64,000 bases of DNA from Dysosmobacter sp. Marseille-Q4140 (GTDB lineage: Bacteria > Bacillota > Clostridia > Oscillospirales > Oscillospiraceae): contig CP073694.1 in assembly GCA_018228705.1 (NCBI GenBank), forward strand, positions 868,001 through 932,000, given 5' to 3'. The number at the start of each line of letters is the position of its first letter. The first letter of the stretch is position 1. Made by a program: the position numbers and the translations under genes. This document shows, piece after piece, positions 30,302 through 38,163 of this stretch. The notes under the pieces are model-generated. The model was not told the origin of the DNA and did not search any database. It worked only from the letters and a program-made list of their open reading frames with translations.

Positions 30302-32890
30302 TTACGCACGTTTTCCGTGCAGAAGAGCTTTGAGCAGCTGGATCACCAGCATGCTGCCGAAGGACAGTCCCACGATGATGCCCACCTGACCGGCGGACAG
30401 TGCCGCCACCTGGAACAGCGGCTCCAGAGGCGGGATCAGCAGCACTGCACCCAGCAGCACCACGCCCACGGCAAAGGCGCCCAGCAAAAAGCGGTTGTCC
30501 CAGAACCGCCGGGTCAGCAGCACCGGCCGGACGGACTTGCAGTCGAACCCGTGGAACAGGCGGCTGAGGCACAGCGTGGCAAAGGCCATGGTGCTGCCCA
30601 GGGCCGCGCCGCCGGCGCTGAGCCCCAGATGGAAGGCGGTGATGACGGCGGCAGCGATCACCGCGCCCTCCACCACCACGCTGGTGAGGAAGTCCCGGGT
30701 CAGGATCCCCTCCTCCCGGGGGCGGGGCTTCTCCCGCATGACGGCATCGGTGTGGGGCTCCAGTCCCAGGGCGATGGCGGGCAGGGAATCTGTCAGCAGG
30801 TTGATGAACAGCAGGTGCACCGCCGCAAAGGGCACCGGCAGGGCCAGCAGCGACGCGTACAGCACCGTGATGATGGCGGCGGCGTTGCCGGAGAGCAGGA
30901 ACTGGATGGAGCGCTTGATGTTGGCGTAGACGTTGCGGCCGTTCTTCACCGCCTGGACGATGGTGGCAAAGTTATCGTCCGTCAGCACCATGCCGGCGGC
31001 GTCCTTGGCCACCTCTGTGCCGGTGACGCCCATGGCCACGCCGATATCCGCCTGCTTGAGGGCCGGGGCGTCGTTGACGCCGTCGCCGGTCATAGCCACC
31101 AGGCTCCCCCGCTCCTGCCAGGCCCGAACGATACGGATCTTGTGCTCCGGGGACACCCGGGCGTAGACGCTGACCTTGGGGACGAAGGCCTGGAGCTCCT
31201 CGTCGCTCATCTTGTCGATAACAGCGCCCTCCACCGCCTCGGTGCCCTCGGTCAAAATGCCGATCTCTTTAGCGATGGCAGCGGCGGTGACCTTGTGGTC
31301 GCCGGTGATCATGATGGGCCGGATACCGGCGGCGATACACTCCGCCACGGCCTTTTTGGACTCCGGACGGGGCGGATCCATCATGGCAATGAGGCCCAGC
31401 AGCGTCAGTCCGTTTTCATCGGCCAGGCTGACGGCGGGGCTCGTCACCGTCCGGCAGGCGAAGGCCAGGACCCGCAGCCCCTGGCTGGAGAAGCGCTCGT
31501 TGGCCGCCTCCACCTGGGCCCGCTCCTCATCGGAGATGACGCACCGGTCCAGCAGCACGTCCACGGCGCCCTTGGTGGCCATCAGAAGGCCCCCGGAGAG
31601 CTGGTGGACCGTGGACATCATCTTCCGGTCGGAGTCAAAGGGGATCTCTGTGATCCGGGGCCACTTGCTACGGGTGACCAGCTCGTCGAAGCCGTAGTCC
31701 TCGCCCAGGCGCACCAGGGCCGTCTCGGTGGGATCGCCCACCTCGCCGTGCTCATCCACAGTGGCGTCGCTGCACAGCAGAGCCGTCCGCAGCAGGGGCT
31801 CCTGAACGGGATCGTGGAAGTCCGCCTCCTCCGCCCGGATGATCTTGCCGCCGGTATAGAGGGCCTTAACCGTCATCTTGTTCTGGGTCAGGGTGCCGGT
31901 CTTGTCGGAGCAGATCACAGACACGCTGCCCAGGCCCTCCACTGCCTGGAGCTTGCGGATGATGGCGTTCTCCCGGGCCATCTTCTGGGTGCCGAAGGAG
32001 AGGACGATGGTGACGATGGAGCTCAGAGCCTCGGGGATGGCCGCCACCGCCAGGGCCACGGCAAAGACGAAGGCATTGACCACATCCTCCTTGCGCAAAA
32101 AGACGCTGACGGCAAAAATCGCGGCGCAGATGATCAAAATGCCGATGGAGAGTTTGCGGCCAAACTGGTCCAGACTCACCTGGAGGGGCGTTTTCTTCTC
32201 CTCGGTGCTCTTGAGCAGAGCGGCGATCTTGCCCATCTCCGTGTGCATGCCGGTGCCGGTCACCAGGAACTGACCCCGGCCGTAGGTGACGAAGCTGCCG
32301 GAGAACACCATGTTCTTCCGGTCGCCCAGGGGCACCTCCCCGGCGATCTCACCCAACTCTTTCTCCACCGGCAGGCTCTCGCCGGTCAGGGCGCTCTCAG
32401 CGCACTTGAGGCTGGCGCACTCCAGCAGCCGCCCGTCGGCGCAGACCGCGTCGCCGGCCTCCAGGGCCACCACGTCGCCGGGCACCACGTCCCGGCCGGG
32501 GATCTGGATGAGATGGCCGTCCCGCAGGACCTTGGCCGTGGGGGCGGACATCTGCCGGAGGCTGTCCAGAGAGGCTGTGGCCTTCACGGTCTGGACCGTA
32601 CCCAAAATGGCGTTCATGGTGATGACCACCAGAATGACGATGGTGCTCTCCACATCCCCCAGCACCGCGGACACCGCCGCCGCCAGGATCAAAATGATCA
32701 CCAGAAAATCTGCATACTGCTCCAGGAAGATCCGCGCCACACTCTTGCGGCCCTCCTCCCGCAGCTCATTGGGGCCGTACTGCTCCAGCCGCCTGGCGGC
32801 CTGGTCGGCGGTAAGGCCGCTTTCAGAGCTCTCCAGATCCCGGAACAGCTCCACCCGGCTGCGCTGCCAAAACTCCTTTTTCCCTTCCAT
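30302..32890 (-). CDS. P-type cation-translocating ATPase (Ca2+-type PII; Mn2+ or Ca2+ export)
   Basis: 862 aa. Cation ATPase N-terminal domain, two helices, actuator with TGES (ALTGESLPVEKE), then two more helices, phosphorylation site CSDKTGTLTQNKM, nucleotide-binding domain, MTGDGVNDAPALKQADIGVA hinge, and six C-terminal helices; the PII Ca2+ pump arrangement. ATG at 32890 is preceded by AAGAGGGAAGCT. The gene sits behind a yybP-ykoY Mn2+ riboswitch; P-type ATPases with this leader (as in lactococcal YoaB) remove Mn2+, so Mn2+ export is the preferred role, with Ca2+ the alternative. Confidence 0.93.
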   Translation of the reverse strand: MEGKKEFWQRSRVELFRDLESSESGLTADQAARRLEQYGPNELREEGRKSVARIFLEQYADFLVIILILAAAVSAVLGDVESTIVILVVITMNAILGTVQTVKATASLDSLRQMSAPTAKVLRDGHLIQIPGRDVVPGDVVALEAGDAVCADGRLLECASLKCAESALTGESLPVEKELGEIAGEVPLGDRKNMVFSGSFVTYGRGQFLVTGTGMHTEMGKIAALLKSTEEKKTPLQVSLDQFGRKLSIGILIICAAIFAVSVFLRKEDVVNAFVFAVALAVAAIPEALSSIVTIVLSFGTQKMARENAIIRKLQAVEGLGSVSVICSDKTGTLTQNKMTVKALYTGGKIIRAEEADFHDPVQEPLLRTALLCSDATVDEHGEVGDPTETALVRLGEDYGFDELVTRSKWPRITEIPFDSDRKMMSTVHQLSGGLLMATKGAVDVLLDRCVISDEERAQVEAANERFSSQGLRVLAFACRTVTSPAVSLADENGLTLLGLIAMMDPPRPESKKAVAECIAAGIRPIMITGDHKVTAAAIAKEIGILTEGTEAVEGAVIDKMSDEELQAFVPKVSVYARVSPEHKIRIVRAWQERGSLVAMTGDGVNDAPALKQADIGVAMGVTGTEVAKDAAGMVLTDDNFATIVQAVKNGRNVYANIKRSIQFLLSGNAAAIITVLYASLLALPVPFAAVHLLFINLLTDSLPAIALGLEPHTDAVMREKPRPREEGILTRDFLTSVVVEGAVIAAAVITAFHLGLSAGGAALGSTMAFATLCLSRLFHGFDCKSVRPVLLTRRFWDNRFLLGAFAVGVVLLGAVLLIPPLEPLFQVAALSAGQVGIIVGLSFGSMLVIQLLKALLHGKRA

Positions 32891-32915
32891 AGCTTCCCTC
32901 TTTCCCGGCGGCAAT

Positions 32916-32969
32916 CAAAAAGGCGAGGCTTTTGCGCCAATGCCACCGCATTGATGCAAAAGTCTCGCC
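32916..32969 (-). terminator. expression-platform terminator of the Mn2+ riboswitch
   Basis: 14-bp stem 32922-32935 / 32956-32969 (one mismatch) with an internally paired 20-base loop and five T on the minus strand. Its 5' arm, containing GAGACTTTTGC, is also the 3' strand of aptamer P1. Confidence 0.85.
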
Positions 32970-33050
32970 GTTTCCATCCAAAAGCGGGGTTTTCACCCGT
33001 ACTGACGCCATTGGATACACATTGCTGTGCCAGCTACTCCCTTTTGTCTA
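32956..33050 (-). ncRNA. manganese riboswitch (yybP-ykoY motif)
   Basis: Minus-strand RNA shows ACAAAAGGGAGTAGCTG at the 5' end, GGCGTCAGTACGGGTGAAAA, CCCCGCTTTTGG and GGCGAGACTTTTGC at the 3' end, the conserved pieces of the yybP-ykoY aptamer. P1 (CAAAAG with CTTTTG) is mutually exclusive with the terminator, so Mn2+ binding should allow readthrough into the ATPase gene. Confidence 0.9.
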
Positions 33051-33056
33051 TGGGGC

Positions 33057-33085
33057 ATGATATCCCATTTTGCGCGGAAAGTCAA
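33057..33085 (-). promoter_or_regulatory. promoter of the Mn2+ riboswitch transcript
   Basis: Minus strand TTGACT (33080-33085), 17 bases, TATCAT (33057-33062). Confidence 0.75.
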
Positions 33086-33123
33086 GGGGCAAACCAGCCA
33101 ATTTTTTCTGAAAATTTTACGGA

Positions 33124-34482
33124 TCAATCCGCTTTCCGGCGGTAGAGCAGGTTGCCTACCACCATGACCACGGCGTAGATGATGAGGTAGAACCACACCG
33201 TTTTGCCGTAGCCGGCGAAGGCGGCATACACCATGAAGCCGCAGCCGCAAAGGCCCAGAGCCGGCATCACGAAGCGGCGGAAGCCATTCAGATCCTTCGC
33301 CTTGCGCATGAACTGGATGAACATGGGCACATACATGGCGTACAGCGTGATGATAGGCAGCTCGGAGCTGTCGAAGCAGAAGGGACCGAACCACCCGCTG
33401 TCCAGGTTGGCGCCGTAGAAGAACAGCAGCCAGACCGCGTCCAGCCCCAGGCTGACGATGGCGGAGTTGGTGGGCATGTTGGTCACCGGGTCCACCTGGG
33501 AGAAAAGGTCCGGCCGGGGGCCCTCCCCCCGGACAGCCAGGGCGTACATTCCCCGGCAGCAGGAGAGCATCAGGCCGTTCAGCGTACCCGCGCAGGACAC
33601 CACGATCAGGGCGAATACCGCCACGCCGCCCACGGGCCCCAGCAGCCGCTGGAAGGCCATCTTGGCGGCAGCCTCGCCGCTGGCCATGAGTTCCTCCGTA
33701 GTAACGGTGCCGTTGAGACCGATATAATAGAGGATATAGGTGGCCACCACGATAAAGGAGCCCAGGATCAGCGCCCGGGGGAGATTGCGCTTGGCGTCCT
33801 TCAGCTCGGCATTGATGGAGGTGGCCAGGATCCAGCCCTCGTAGGCAAAGGCCACCGCCACAGTGGAGGCCATAAGGCCCTGGCCGGTGGAGATAGAGGC
33901 AGTGGACATGGTGGCGAAATTCTCCGCCATATGGCCGTTGGCAAGGCCAATCACCGTGCCCACCAGGGCCATCAGCGCCAGGGGCACCATCTTGATGACG
34001 GTGGTGGACACCTGGAATTTACCCGCCAGCCGGGGAGAGAGCGCGTTGAGCGTATAGTCCAGGCACAAAAACAGCGCCGCGATGGTCATGCAGGCGCCGC
34101 TGGTAATCCGGTCCTGCCAGCCGATCAGCACGCAGAAGTACCGCGCGCAGATCCAGGCCAGCACTGATACCAGACAGGGGGTGTACAGCACCGCCATGAA
34201 CCAGCCCACGTTATAGGCGTACCGGCGGCCCATGGTGGCCTCGGCATAGTCCACCAGGCCATTGACCTTCTCATACCGGGTAGCCATCGTGGCGAACACG
34301 TAGGAGCAGATGATCATGATGGCACCCACGATACCCCAGGCCAAAATGCCCAGCGGCATGTTGCCCCCCGTTTTGTTCAGCACCGTCTCCGCCTTGAAAA
34401 ATACGCCGGAGCCAATGACGATGCCCACCACCATGCACACGGCGGTGGGCAGTCCGTATTTCTTTTCCAGCCGGTTGTCCAT
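33124..34482 (-). CDS. APC-family amino acid permease
   Basis: 452 aa with 12 predicted membrane helices. The N-terminal GLPTAVCMVVGIVIGSGVFF is the APC signature (GSG motif in helix 1). Helix 6 region has STVAVAFAYEGWILATSINA and ELKDAKRNLPRAL, as in SteT/LAT-like exchangers. ATG at 34482 follows AAAGGAGG. The substrate cannot be read directly; Ser/Thr or other neutral amino acid exchange is plausible. It has its own promoter (34545-34573), and no riboswitch was recognised in its leader. Confidence 0.92.
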   Translation of the reverse strand: MDNRLEKKYGLPTAVCMVVGIVIGSGVFFKAETVLNKTGGNMPLGILAWGIVGAIMIICSYVFATMATRYEKVNGLVDYAEATMGRRYAYNVGWFMAVLYTPCLVSVLAWICARYFCVLIGWQDRITSGACMTIAALFLCLDYTLNALSPRLAGKFQVSTTVIKMVPLALMALVGTVIGLANGHMAENFATMSTASISTGQGLMASTVAVAFAYEGWILATSINAELKDAKRNLPRALILGSFIVVATYILYYIGLNGTVTTEELMASGEAAAKMAFQRLLGPVGGVAVFALIVVSCAGTLNGLMLSCCRGMYALAVRGEGPRPDLFSQVDPVTNMPTNSAIVSLGLDAVWLLFFYGANLDSGWFGPFCFDSSELPIITLYAMYVPMFIQFMRKAKDLNGFRRFVMPALGLCGCGFMVYAAFAGYGKTVWFYLIIYAVVMVVGNLLYRRKAD

Positions 34483-34544
34483 GTCGCGGCCTCCTTTACT
34501 ATTTGCCCCTTTAAAGCGGCAATGCCATTTACGGCAGCAGAGGT

Positions 34545-34573
34545 AGGATACCACAACCCTGCACAAAATGCAA
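34545..34573 (-). promoter_or_regulatory. promoter of the APC permease
   Basis: Minus strand TTGCAT (34568-34573), 17 bases, TATCCT (34545-34550). Confidence 0.6.
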
Positions 34574-34616
34574 GCTGTTTTTCCCGGTTTTCTTCGTCAA
34601 TGTGCAAAAATGCAGC

Positions 34617-35069
34617 TCACTCCCCCATGACCTGGAACACGATGTCCCGGACCCGGTCCCGGGTATCGCACTCCACCAGCGTCAGGTTCTGCCAGGGGCC
34701 TACCGTGATCTTTCCATTTACAAAGGGCACCGTGATGAAGGGGGACAGCAGGGCAGACTTGATATGGGAGGAGCCGTTGTCGTCGTGCCAGGTGTTGTGG
34801 TGCTGGTAGGGGATCACGCGGCCATGCTCGTCCAGATAAGGAGAGAATACGTCCAGGGCCTCCTTCAGATCGTGGTGGACGATGCCCGGCTCGAACTCCA
34901 GCGTGGTCAGGCCCGCCACGCCGCCGGTGGTGAAGCCGGTGATGATGCCGGCGGAGATGCCGTGCAGGCGGCAGGCCTCCGTCACCGCGTGCTGGAAGTC
35001 CTCCGTCACGTCGATCATACCCATGTGGGCCTTGGTGTGATAGGTTTTCGTCTCGGTGTAAACTGCCAT
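34617..35069 (-). CDS. YjbQ family protein (secondary thiamine-phosphate synthase type)
   Basis: 150 aa, the normal length of YjbQ/UPF0047 proteins. Contains ISAGIITGFTTGGVAGLTTL, then FSPYLDEHGRVIPYQHHNTW and HIKSALLSPFITVPFVNGKI with GPWQNLTLVECD near the end; conserved His and Asp residues are in place. Some members show weak thiamine-phosphate synthase activity, but the true function is unclear. ATG at 35069 follows AAGGAGGCGCACC; the in-frame upstream codons are not homologous. Transcribed divergently from the Smr gene from a symmetric promoter. Confidence 0.92.
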   Translation of the reverse strand: MAVYTETKTYHTKAHMGMIDVTEDFQHAVTEACRLHGISAGIITGFTTGGVAGLTTLEFEPGIVHHDLKEALDVFSPYLDEHGRVIPYQHHNTWHDDNGSSHIKSALLSPFITVPFVNGKITVGPWQNLTLVECDTRDRVRDIVFQVMGE

Positions 35070-35094
35070 GGTGCGCCTCCTTGCGTTTTTCTGC

Positions 35095-35124
35095 ATTGTA
35101 TCACATCCGCCGCCGTGTTACAAT
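35095..35124. promoter_or_regulatory. symmetric bidirectional promoter between yjbQ-like and smr-like genes
   Basis: Plus: TTGTAT (35096-35101), 17 bases, TACAAT (35119-35124). Minus: TTGTAA (plus 35118-35123), 17 bases, TACAAT (plus 35095-35100). Each -35 overlaps the other promoter's -10, so one 30-bp site could serve both genes. Confidence 0.7.
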
Positions 35125-35154
35125 CAAGGAAACCACCTGAAAGGAGGCGCTGTC

Positions 35155-35424
35155 ATGCGAGCCTTTGACGCCGGCCCCGGGGTCATTACGGCGGACCTCC
35201 ACGGGAAGAACACCTATCAGGCCAAAATCACCGTGGACGCCCTGCTGCGCCGGGCGGGCAGCGGCACCTACCGCCTGCGGCTGATCCACGGCTGCCACGG
35301 CGGCACCGCCCTGCGGGACTTTCTGGAGGCCGAGTACCGGGGCCATCCAAAGGTGAAGCGGCTGCTCCGCTCCCCCGACGGCGGCGCCACGGAGCTGATA
35401 CTGCGGGAGTACGCCGGGAAATAA
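35155..35424 (+). CDS. small Smr-domain protein
   Basis: 89 aa, a stand-alone Smr (small MutS-related) domain, a fold with DNA nicking or RNA-cleaving activity in other proteins. Typical elements: ADLHGKNTYQAKITVDALL (the DLHG motif, here with an Asn/Thr variation), YRLRLIHGCHGGTALRDFL (HGxGxGxL-like), then KRLLRSPDGGATELIL at the end. ATG at 35155 follows AAAGGAGG. First of three plus-strand genes (Smr, nitrilase-like, MGMT-like). Confidence 0.9.
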   Translation: MRAFDAGPGVITADLHGKNTYQAKITVDALLRRAGSGTYRLRLIHGCHGGTALRDFLEAEYRGHPKVKRLLRSPDGGATELILREYAGK

Positions 35425-35463
35425 ATCTGCGCCGTTTAAAGCGGCGGAATGGAGGAATCATTC

Positions 35464-36279
35464 ATGCGCGTGGCACTGATCCAGATGCCGGTGACGGCGG
35501 ACCGGGAGGGAAATCTCCGCACCGCCGCCGAAAAGCTCCGTCAGGCGGCGGCCGGAGGGGCGGATATTGCCGTCCTGCCGGAGATGTTCTGCTGCCCCTA
35601 TGAAAACCGCTGCTTCCGCCCCTATGGTGAGGAGGCGGGCGGGCCCGCCCAGGCCATGCTGTCCCAAACGGCGGCGGAGACGGGAATGTATGTAGTCGGC
35701 GGCTCCATCCCGGAGCTGGAGGACGGCAGAGTCTACAACACCTGCTTCGTCTATGGCCTCGACGGCGCCCAGCTGGCCCGGCACCGCAAGGCCCACCTCT
35801 TTGACATCGATGTGCCCGGCGGGCAGCGGTTCAAGGAGTCCGACACCTTCTCCCCCGGCGATTCCATCACCACCTTCGAGACGAAATTCGGCACCATGGG
35901 TCTTTGCATCTGCTTCGACCTTCGGTTCGAGGAGCTGGCCCGGTGCATGTGCCTGCGGGGCGCCAGAGTGATCTTCGTACCGGCGGCCTTCAACATGACC
36001 ACCGGCCCGGCCCACTGGGAGCTTCTGTTCCGCCAGCGGGCCGTGGACAACCAGTGCTTCACCGTGGGCGTCGCCCCCGCCCGGGACGAGGCAGGGGCCT
36101 ACGTGTCCTACGGCAACTCCATCGCCGTGGATCCCTGGGGCACGGTCCTGTGCCGGGCCGGGGCGGAGGAGGCCACGCTGTACGCCGATCTGGACCTTGA
36201 CCGTGTGGAGGACGTCCGGACCCAGCTGCCCATCCTCTCCGCCCGGCGGACGGACCTGTACGAGGTGGGGGAGCGGTGA
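35464..36279 (+). CDS. carbon-nitrogen hydrolase, omega-amidase (Nit2)-like
   Basis: 271 aa nitrilase superfamily enzyme. Catalytic triad visible: Glu40 (VLPEMFCC), Lys109 (RHRKAHLFDID) and Cys150 (LCICFDLRF). The pattern KAHLFDIDVPG with FKESDTFSPGD matches omega-amidase/Nit2, which hydrolyses 2-oxoglutaramate or 2-oxosuccinamate to the 2-oxoacid and ammonia, and links to transaminases that use glutamine. ATG at 35464 follows GGAGGAATCATTC; the upstream five codons carry the ribosome site. Its stop overlaps the GTG of the MGMT-like gene by four bases. Confidence 0.93.
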   Translation: MRVALIQMPVTADREGNLRTAAEKLRQAAAGGADIAVLPEMFCCPYENRCFRPYGEEAGGPAQAMLSQTAAETGMYVVGGSIPELEDGRVYNTCFVYGLDGAQLARHRKAHLFDIDVPGGQRFKESDTFSPGDSITTFETKFGTMGLCICFDLRFEELARCMCLRGARVIFVPAAFNMTTGPAHWELLFRQRAVDNQCFTVGVAPARDEAGAYVSYGNSIAVDPWGTVLCRAGAEEATLYADLDLDRVEDVRTQLPILSARRTDLYEVGER

Positions 36280-36584
36280 GCGGAGGCACCTTCGAGCGCA
36301 TCTACCAGGTCGTACGGCAGATCCCCGCCGGACAGGCGGCCACCTACGGCCAGGTGGCTCGGGCGGCGGGTCTGGTCCGGGGTGCCCGGATCACCGGATA
36401 CGCCATGGCCGCCTGCCGGGACCCCGCGGTCCCCTGCCACCGGGTGGTGGACCGGTTCGGCGGCACCAAGACCGCCTTCGACCGCCTGGCCCCCGGTACC
36501 CAGCGGACGCTGCTGGAGGCGGAGGGCATACCCTTCCGCTCCGACGGCACCGTGGACCTGGACCGGTGCCGCTGGACCCCATAG
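36276..36584 (+). CDS. MGMT/Ogt-type DNA-binding domain protein (alkylated DNA repair)
   Basis: 102 aa, only the C-terminal domain of O6-alkylguanine-DNA alkyltransferases. It has the helix-turn-helix (AATYGQVARAAGLVRGAR), and the active-site motif PCHRVV with the acceptor Cys present. Alkyltransferase-like (ATL) proteins have Trp at that position, so this one may still transfer alkyl groups, although the N-terminal domain is missing. GTG start at 36276 overlaps the stop of the nitrilase-like gene (GTGA). Confidence 0.9.
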   Translation: MSGGTFERIYQVVRQIPAGQAATYGQVARAAGLVRGARITGYAMAACRDPAVPCHRVVDRFGGTKTAFDRLAPGTQRTLLEAEGIPFRSDGTVDLDRCRWTP

Positions 36585-36592
36585 ACGCAAAA

Positions 36593-36631
36593 CCGGCGCC
36601 CTGCTAAAAAGCAGGGCGCCGGTCGTTTTTT
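36593..36631. terminator. bidirectional terminator, MGMT-like gene / aminotransferase
   Basis: 12-bp stem 36593-36604 / 36611-36622, loop TAAAAA, six T on plus; GGTTTTGCG on minus for the converging aminotransferase. Confidence 0.92.
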
Positions 36632-36633
36632 CC

Positions 36634-37833
36634 TTATTTCTTGCGGCTGTTGTAGGCGGCAATGCCCAAGCCCAGCAGCTCAATGGAGCGGGAGAGCTCT
36701 GCGGGATTGGTGACGTAGGCGATGCGGATCTCGTTGCGGCCCTTGCCAGGCGTGACGTAGAAGGATTCCGCCGGGGTGTACATGACGGTCTCACCGTGGT
36801 CCTCGAACTCCTCCAGCAGGAAGTACTGCAATGTCTCCGCGTCGTCCACCGGCAGGGTGGCCATCACGTAGAAGGCCCCGTCGGGGTGGCTGAACTGGAC
36901 GCCGGGAATCTTGGCGAGGCTCTCCACCACCGTGTCCCGGCGGCGCTGATACTCCTCCCGGACGGCAGTGTAGTAGGACGCGGGCAGCTGGCGGTACATG
37001 GCAGCGGCGCCCACCTGGTCCAGCGTGGCGGCGCACAGGCGGCCCTGGCAGATCTTCATGGCCTGGGCCATGAGCTCCTTGTTGCGGGAGATCAGCGCGC
37101 CCACCCGGGCGCCGCAGGAGGAGAAGCGCTTGGACACGGAGTCCACCACCGCCACGTTTTCCGCCGCATCGGTGAACTCCAGCATGGAGCTGAGCTTCTC
37201 GCCGGTGTAGACGATCTCCCGGTACACCTCGTCGCTGATGAGGAAGAGCTCGTGCTCCTTGGCGATGTCCGCCAGCAGCCGCATCTCCTGACGGTTGAGG
37301 ACCACGCCGGTGGGGTTTCCGGGATTGGTCACCAGGATGGCCCGGGTGTGTTCATTGATGAGGGGCTCGATCTGCTCCCGGGTGGCGTAGCGGTAGCCGG
37401 CCTCGGGAGAGGTGGGGATGGCGCGGATGGAGGCGCCGGTGACACCCACAAAGGTAGCGTAGTTGGGATAGTAGGGCTCGGGAATCAGGATCTCGTCCCC
37501 GTCCTCCAGGATGCAGGAGAGGATGATCTCCAGGGCCTCGCTGCCGCCGTGGGTGGCCATGATGTCATCGCAGGTGATGGGGAAGCCCAGGTTGATGTAG
37601 TAATCCCGCACCGCCTCCAGATAGCACTCCACGCCGGTGGAAGGGGCATACTCCAGGACAGACTTGCCGAAATTGCTCACCGCGTCGAAAAACACCTTCG
37701 GCGTCTCGATGTCCGGCTGGCCGATGTTCAGGTGGTGGACGGTGCGGCCCTTGGCCTCCGCTGCCAGGACATAGGGGTGGAACTTCCGAATGGGAGAGAG
37801 CTCACAGGCGACGATCTTACTGGAAAATTTCAT
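36634..37833 (-). CDS. class I/II PLP-dependent aminotransferase
   Basis: 399 aa fold-type I aminotransferase. Motifs: HLNIGQPDIETPKVFFDAV near the N-terminus, EPYYPNYATF, VTNPGNPTGVVLN, SDEVYREIVY, and the PLP lysine in VDSVSKRFSSCGARVG. The C-terminal part has DGAFYVMATLPVDD. It probably uses glutamate or alanine/aspartate and a 2-oxoacid. ATG at 37833 follows AAGGAGG. A T-box leader directly upstream means expression rises when one tRNA is uncharged; the likely specifier suggests alanine (low certainty), pointing to an alanine aminotransferase role. Confidence 0.92.
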   Translation of the reverse strand: MKFSSKIVACELSPIRKFHPYVLAAEAKGRTVHHLNIGQPDIETPKVFFDAVSNFGKSVLEYAPSTGVECYLEAVRDYYINLGFPITCDDIMATHGGSEALEIILSCILEDGDEILIPEPYYPNYATFVGVTGASIRAIPTSPEAGYRYATREQIEPLINEHTRAILVTNPGNPTGVVLNRQEMRLLADIAKEHELFLISDEVYREIVYTGEKLSSMLEFTDAAENVAVVDSVSKRFSSCGARVGALISRNKELMAQAMKICQGRLCAATLDQVGAAAMYRQLPASYYTAVREEYQRRRDTVVESLAKIPGVQFSHPDGAFYVMATLPVDDAETLQYFLLEEFEDHGETVMYTPAESFYVTPGKGRNEIRIAYVTNPAELSRSIELLGLGIAAYNSRKK

Positions 37834-37887
37834 AGGAACGACCTCCTTGGTCTTGATTTTCAAATACGGTCCGGTTGGCCCGGGGAT

Positions 37888-37918
37888 AAAAAAACGCCCC
37901 TGACAAGCGTCAGGGGCG
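37888..37918 (-). terminator. T-box terminator
   Basis: 10-bp stem 37895-37904 / 37909-37918, 4-base loop, seven T on the minus strand. Confidence 0.92.
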
Positions 37919-38120
37919 AAAGGATCTTCCACGATACCACCCTGATCTGCCCACCGCCGGCGGCGGGCATCTCATGCCGCCCGGTAACGGGGGCGAATCG
38001 TCCCGCTCCTCGCGGGCTGCTCCAAAGTGGCTGCTCTCCGGCGTGGGCTGAGGGCTTGCACCGGTCCCCTCTCGCTTGGAGCCTGTTTCGGAAAGCTGGC
38101 TTTGTCATCGCGTTTATCGG
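37919..38120 (-). ncRNA. T-box leader of the aminotransferase gene
   Basis: On the minus strand the T-box AGGGTGGTATCGTGG (plus 37929-37943) precedes the terminator, with an antiterminator-forming 5' part. Stem I has the distal loop pattern GCGAGAGGGGACCGGTGCAA. The UGGN bulge reads TGGT, so the tRNA discriminator base should be A, which excludes Gly, Cys, Ser, Asp, Asn and His. A GCC triplet before A-C-TTTG at the base of stem I could be an alanine specifier. Confidence 0.9.
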
Positions 38121-38125
38121 TTTTT

Positions 38126-38153
38126 ATTATACCGCTTCGGTTCCATTTGTCAA
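38126..38153 (-). promoter_or_regulatory. promoter of the T-box transcript
   Basis: Minus strand TTGACA (38148-38153), 16 bases, TATAAT (38126-38131); immediately follows the ftsK stop codon, so ftsK lacks a terminator of its own. Confidence 0.85.
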
Positions 38154-38163
38154 GCGTTTCCGC

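Noticed and set aside
30317..33145. Plus-strand open frame of 942 codons opposite the P-type ATPase
   Set aside because: Antisense shadow that also crosses the Mn2+ riboswitch; His/Gly/Asp-rich composition with no domain.
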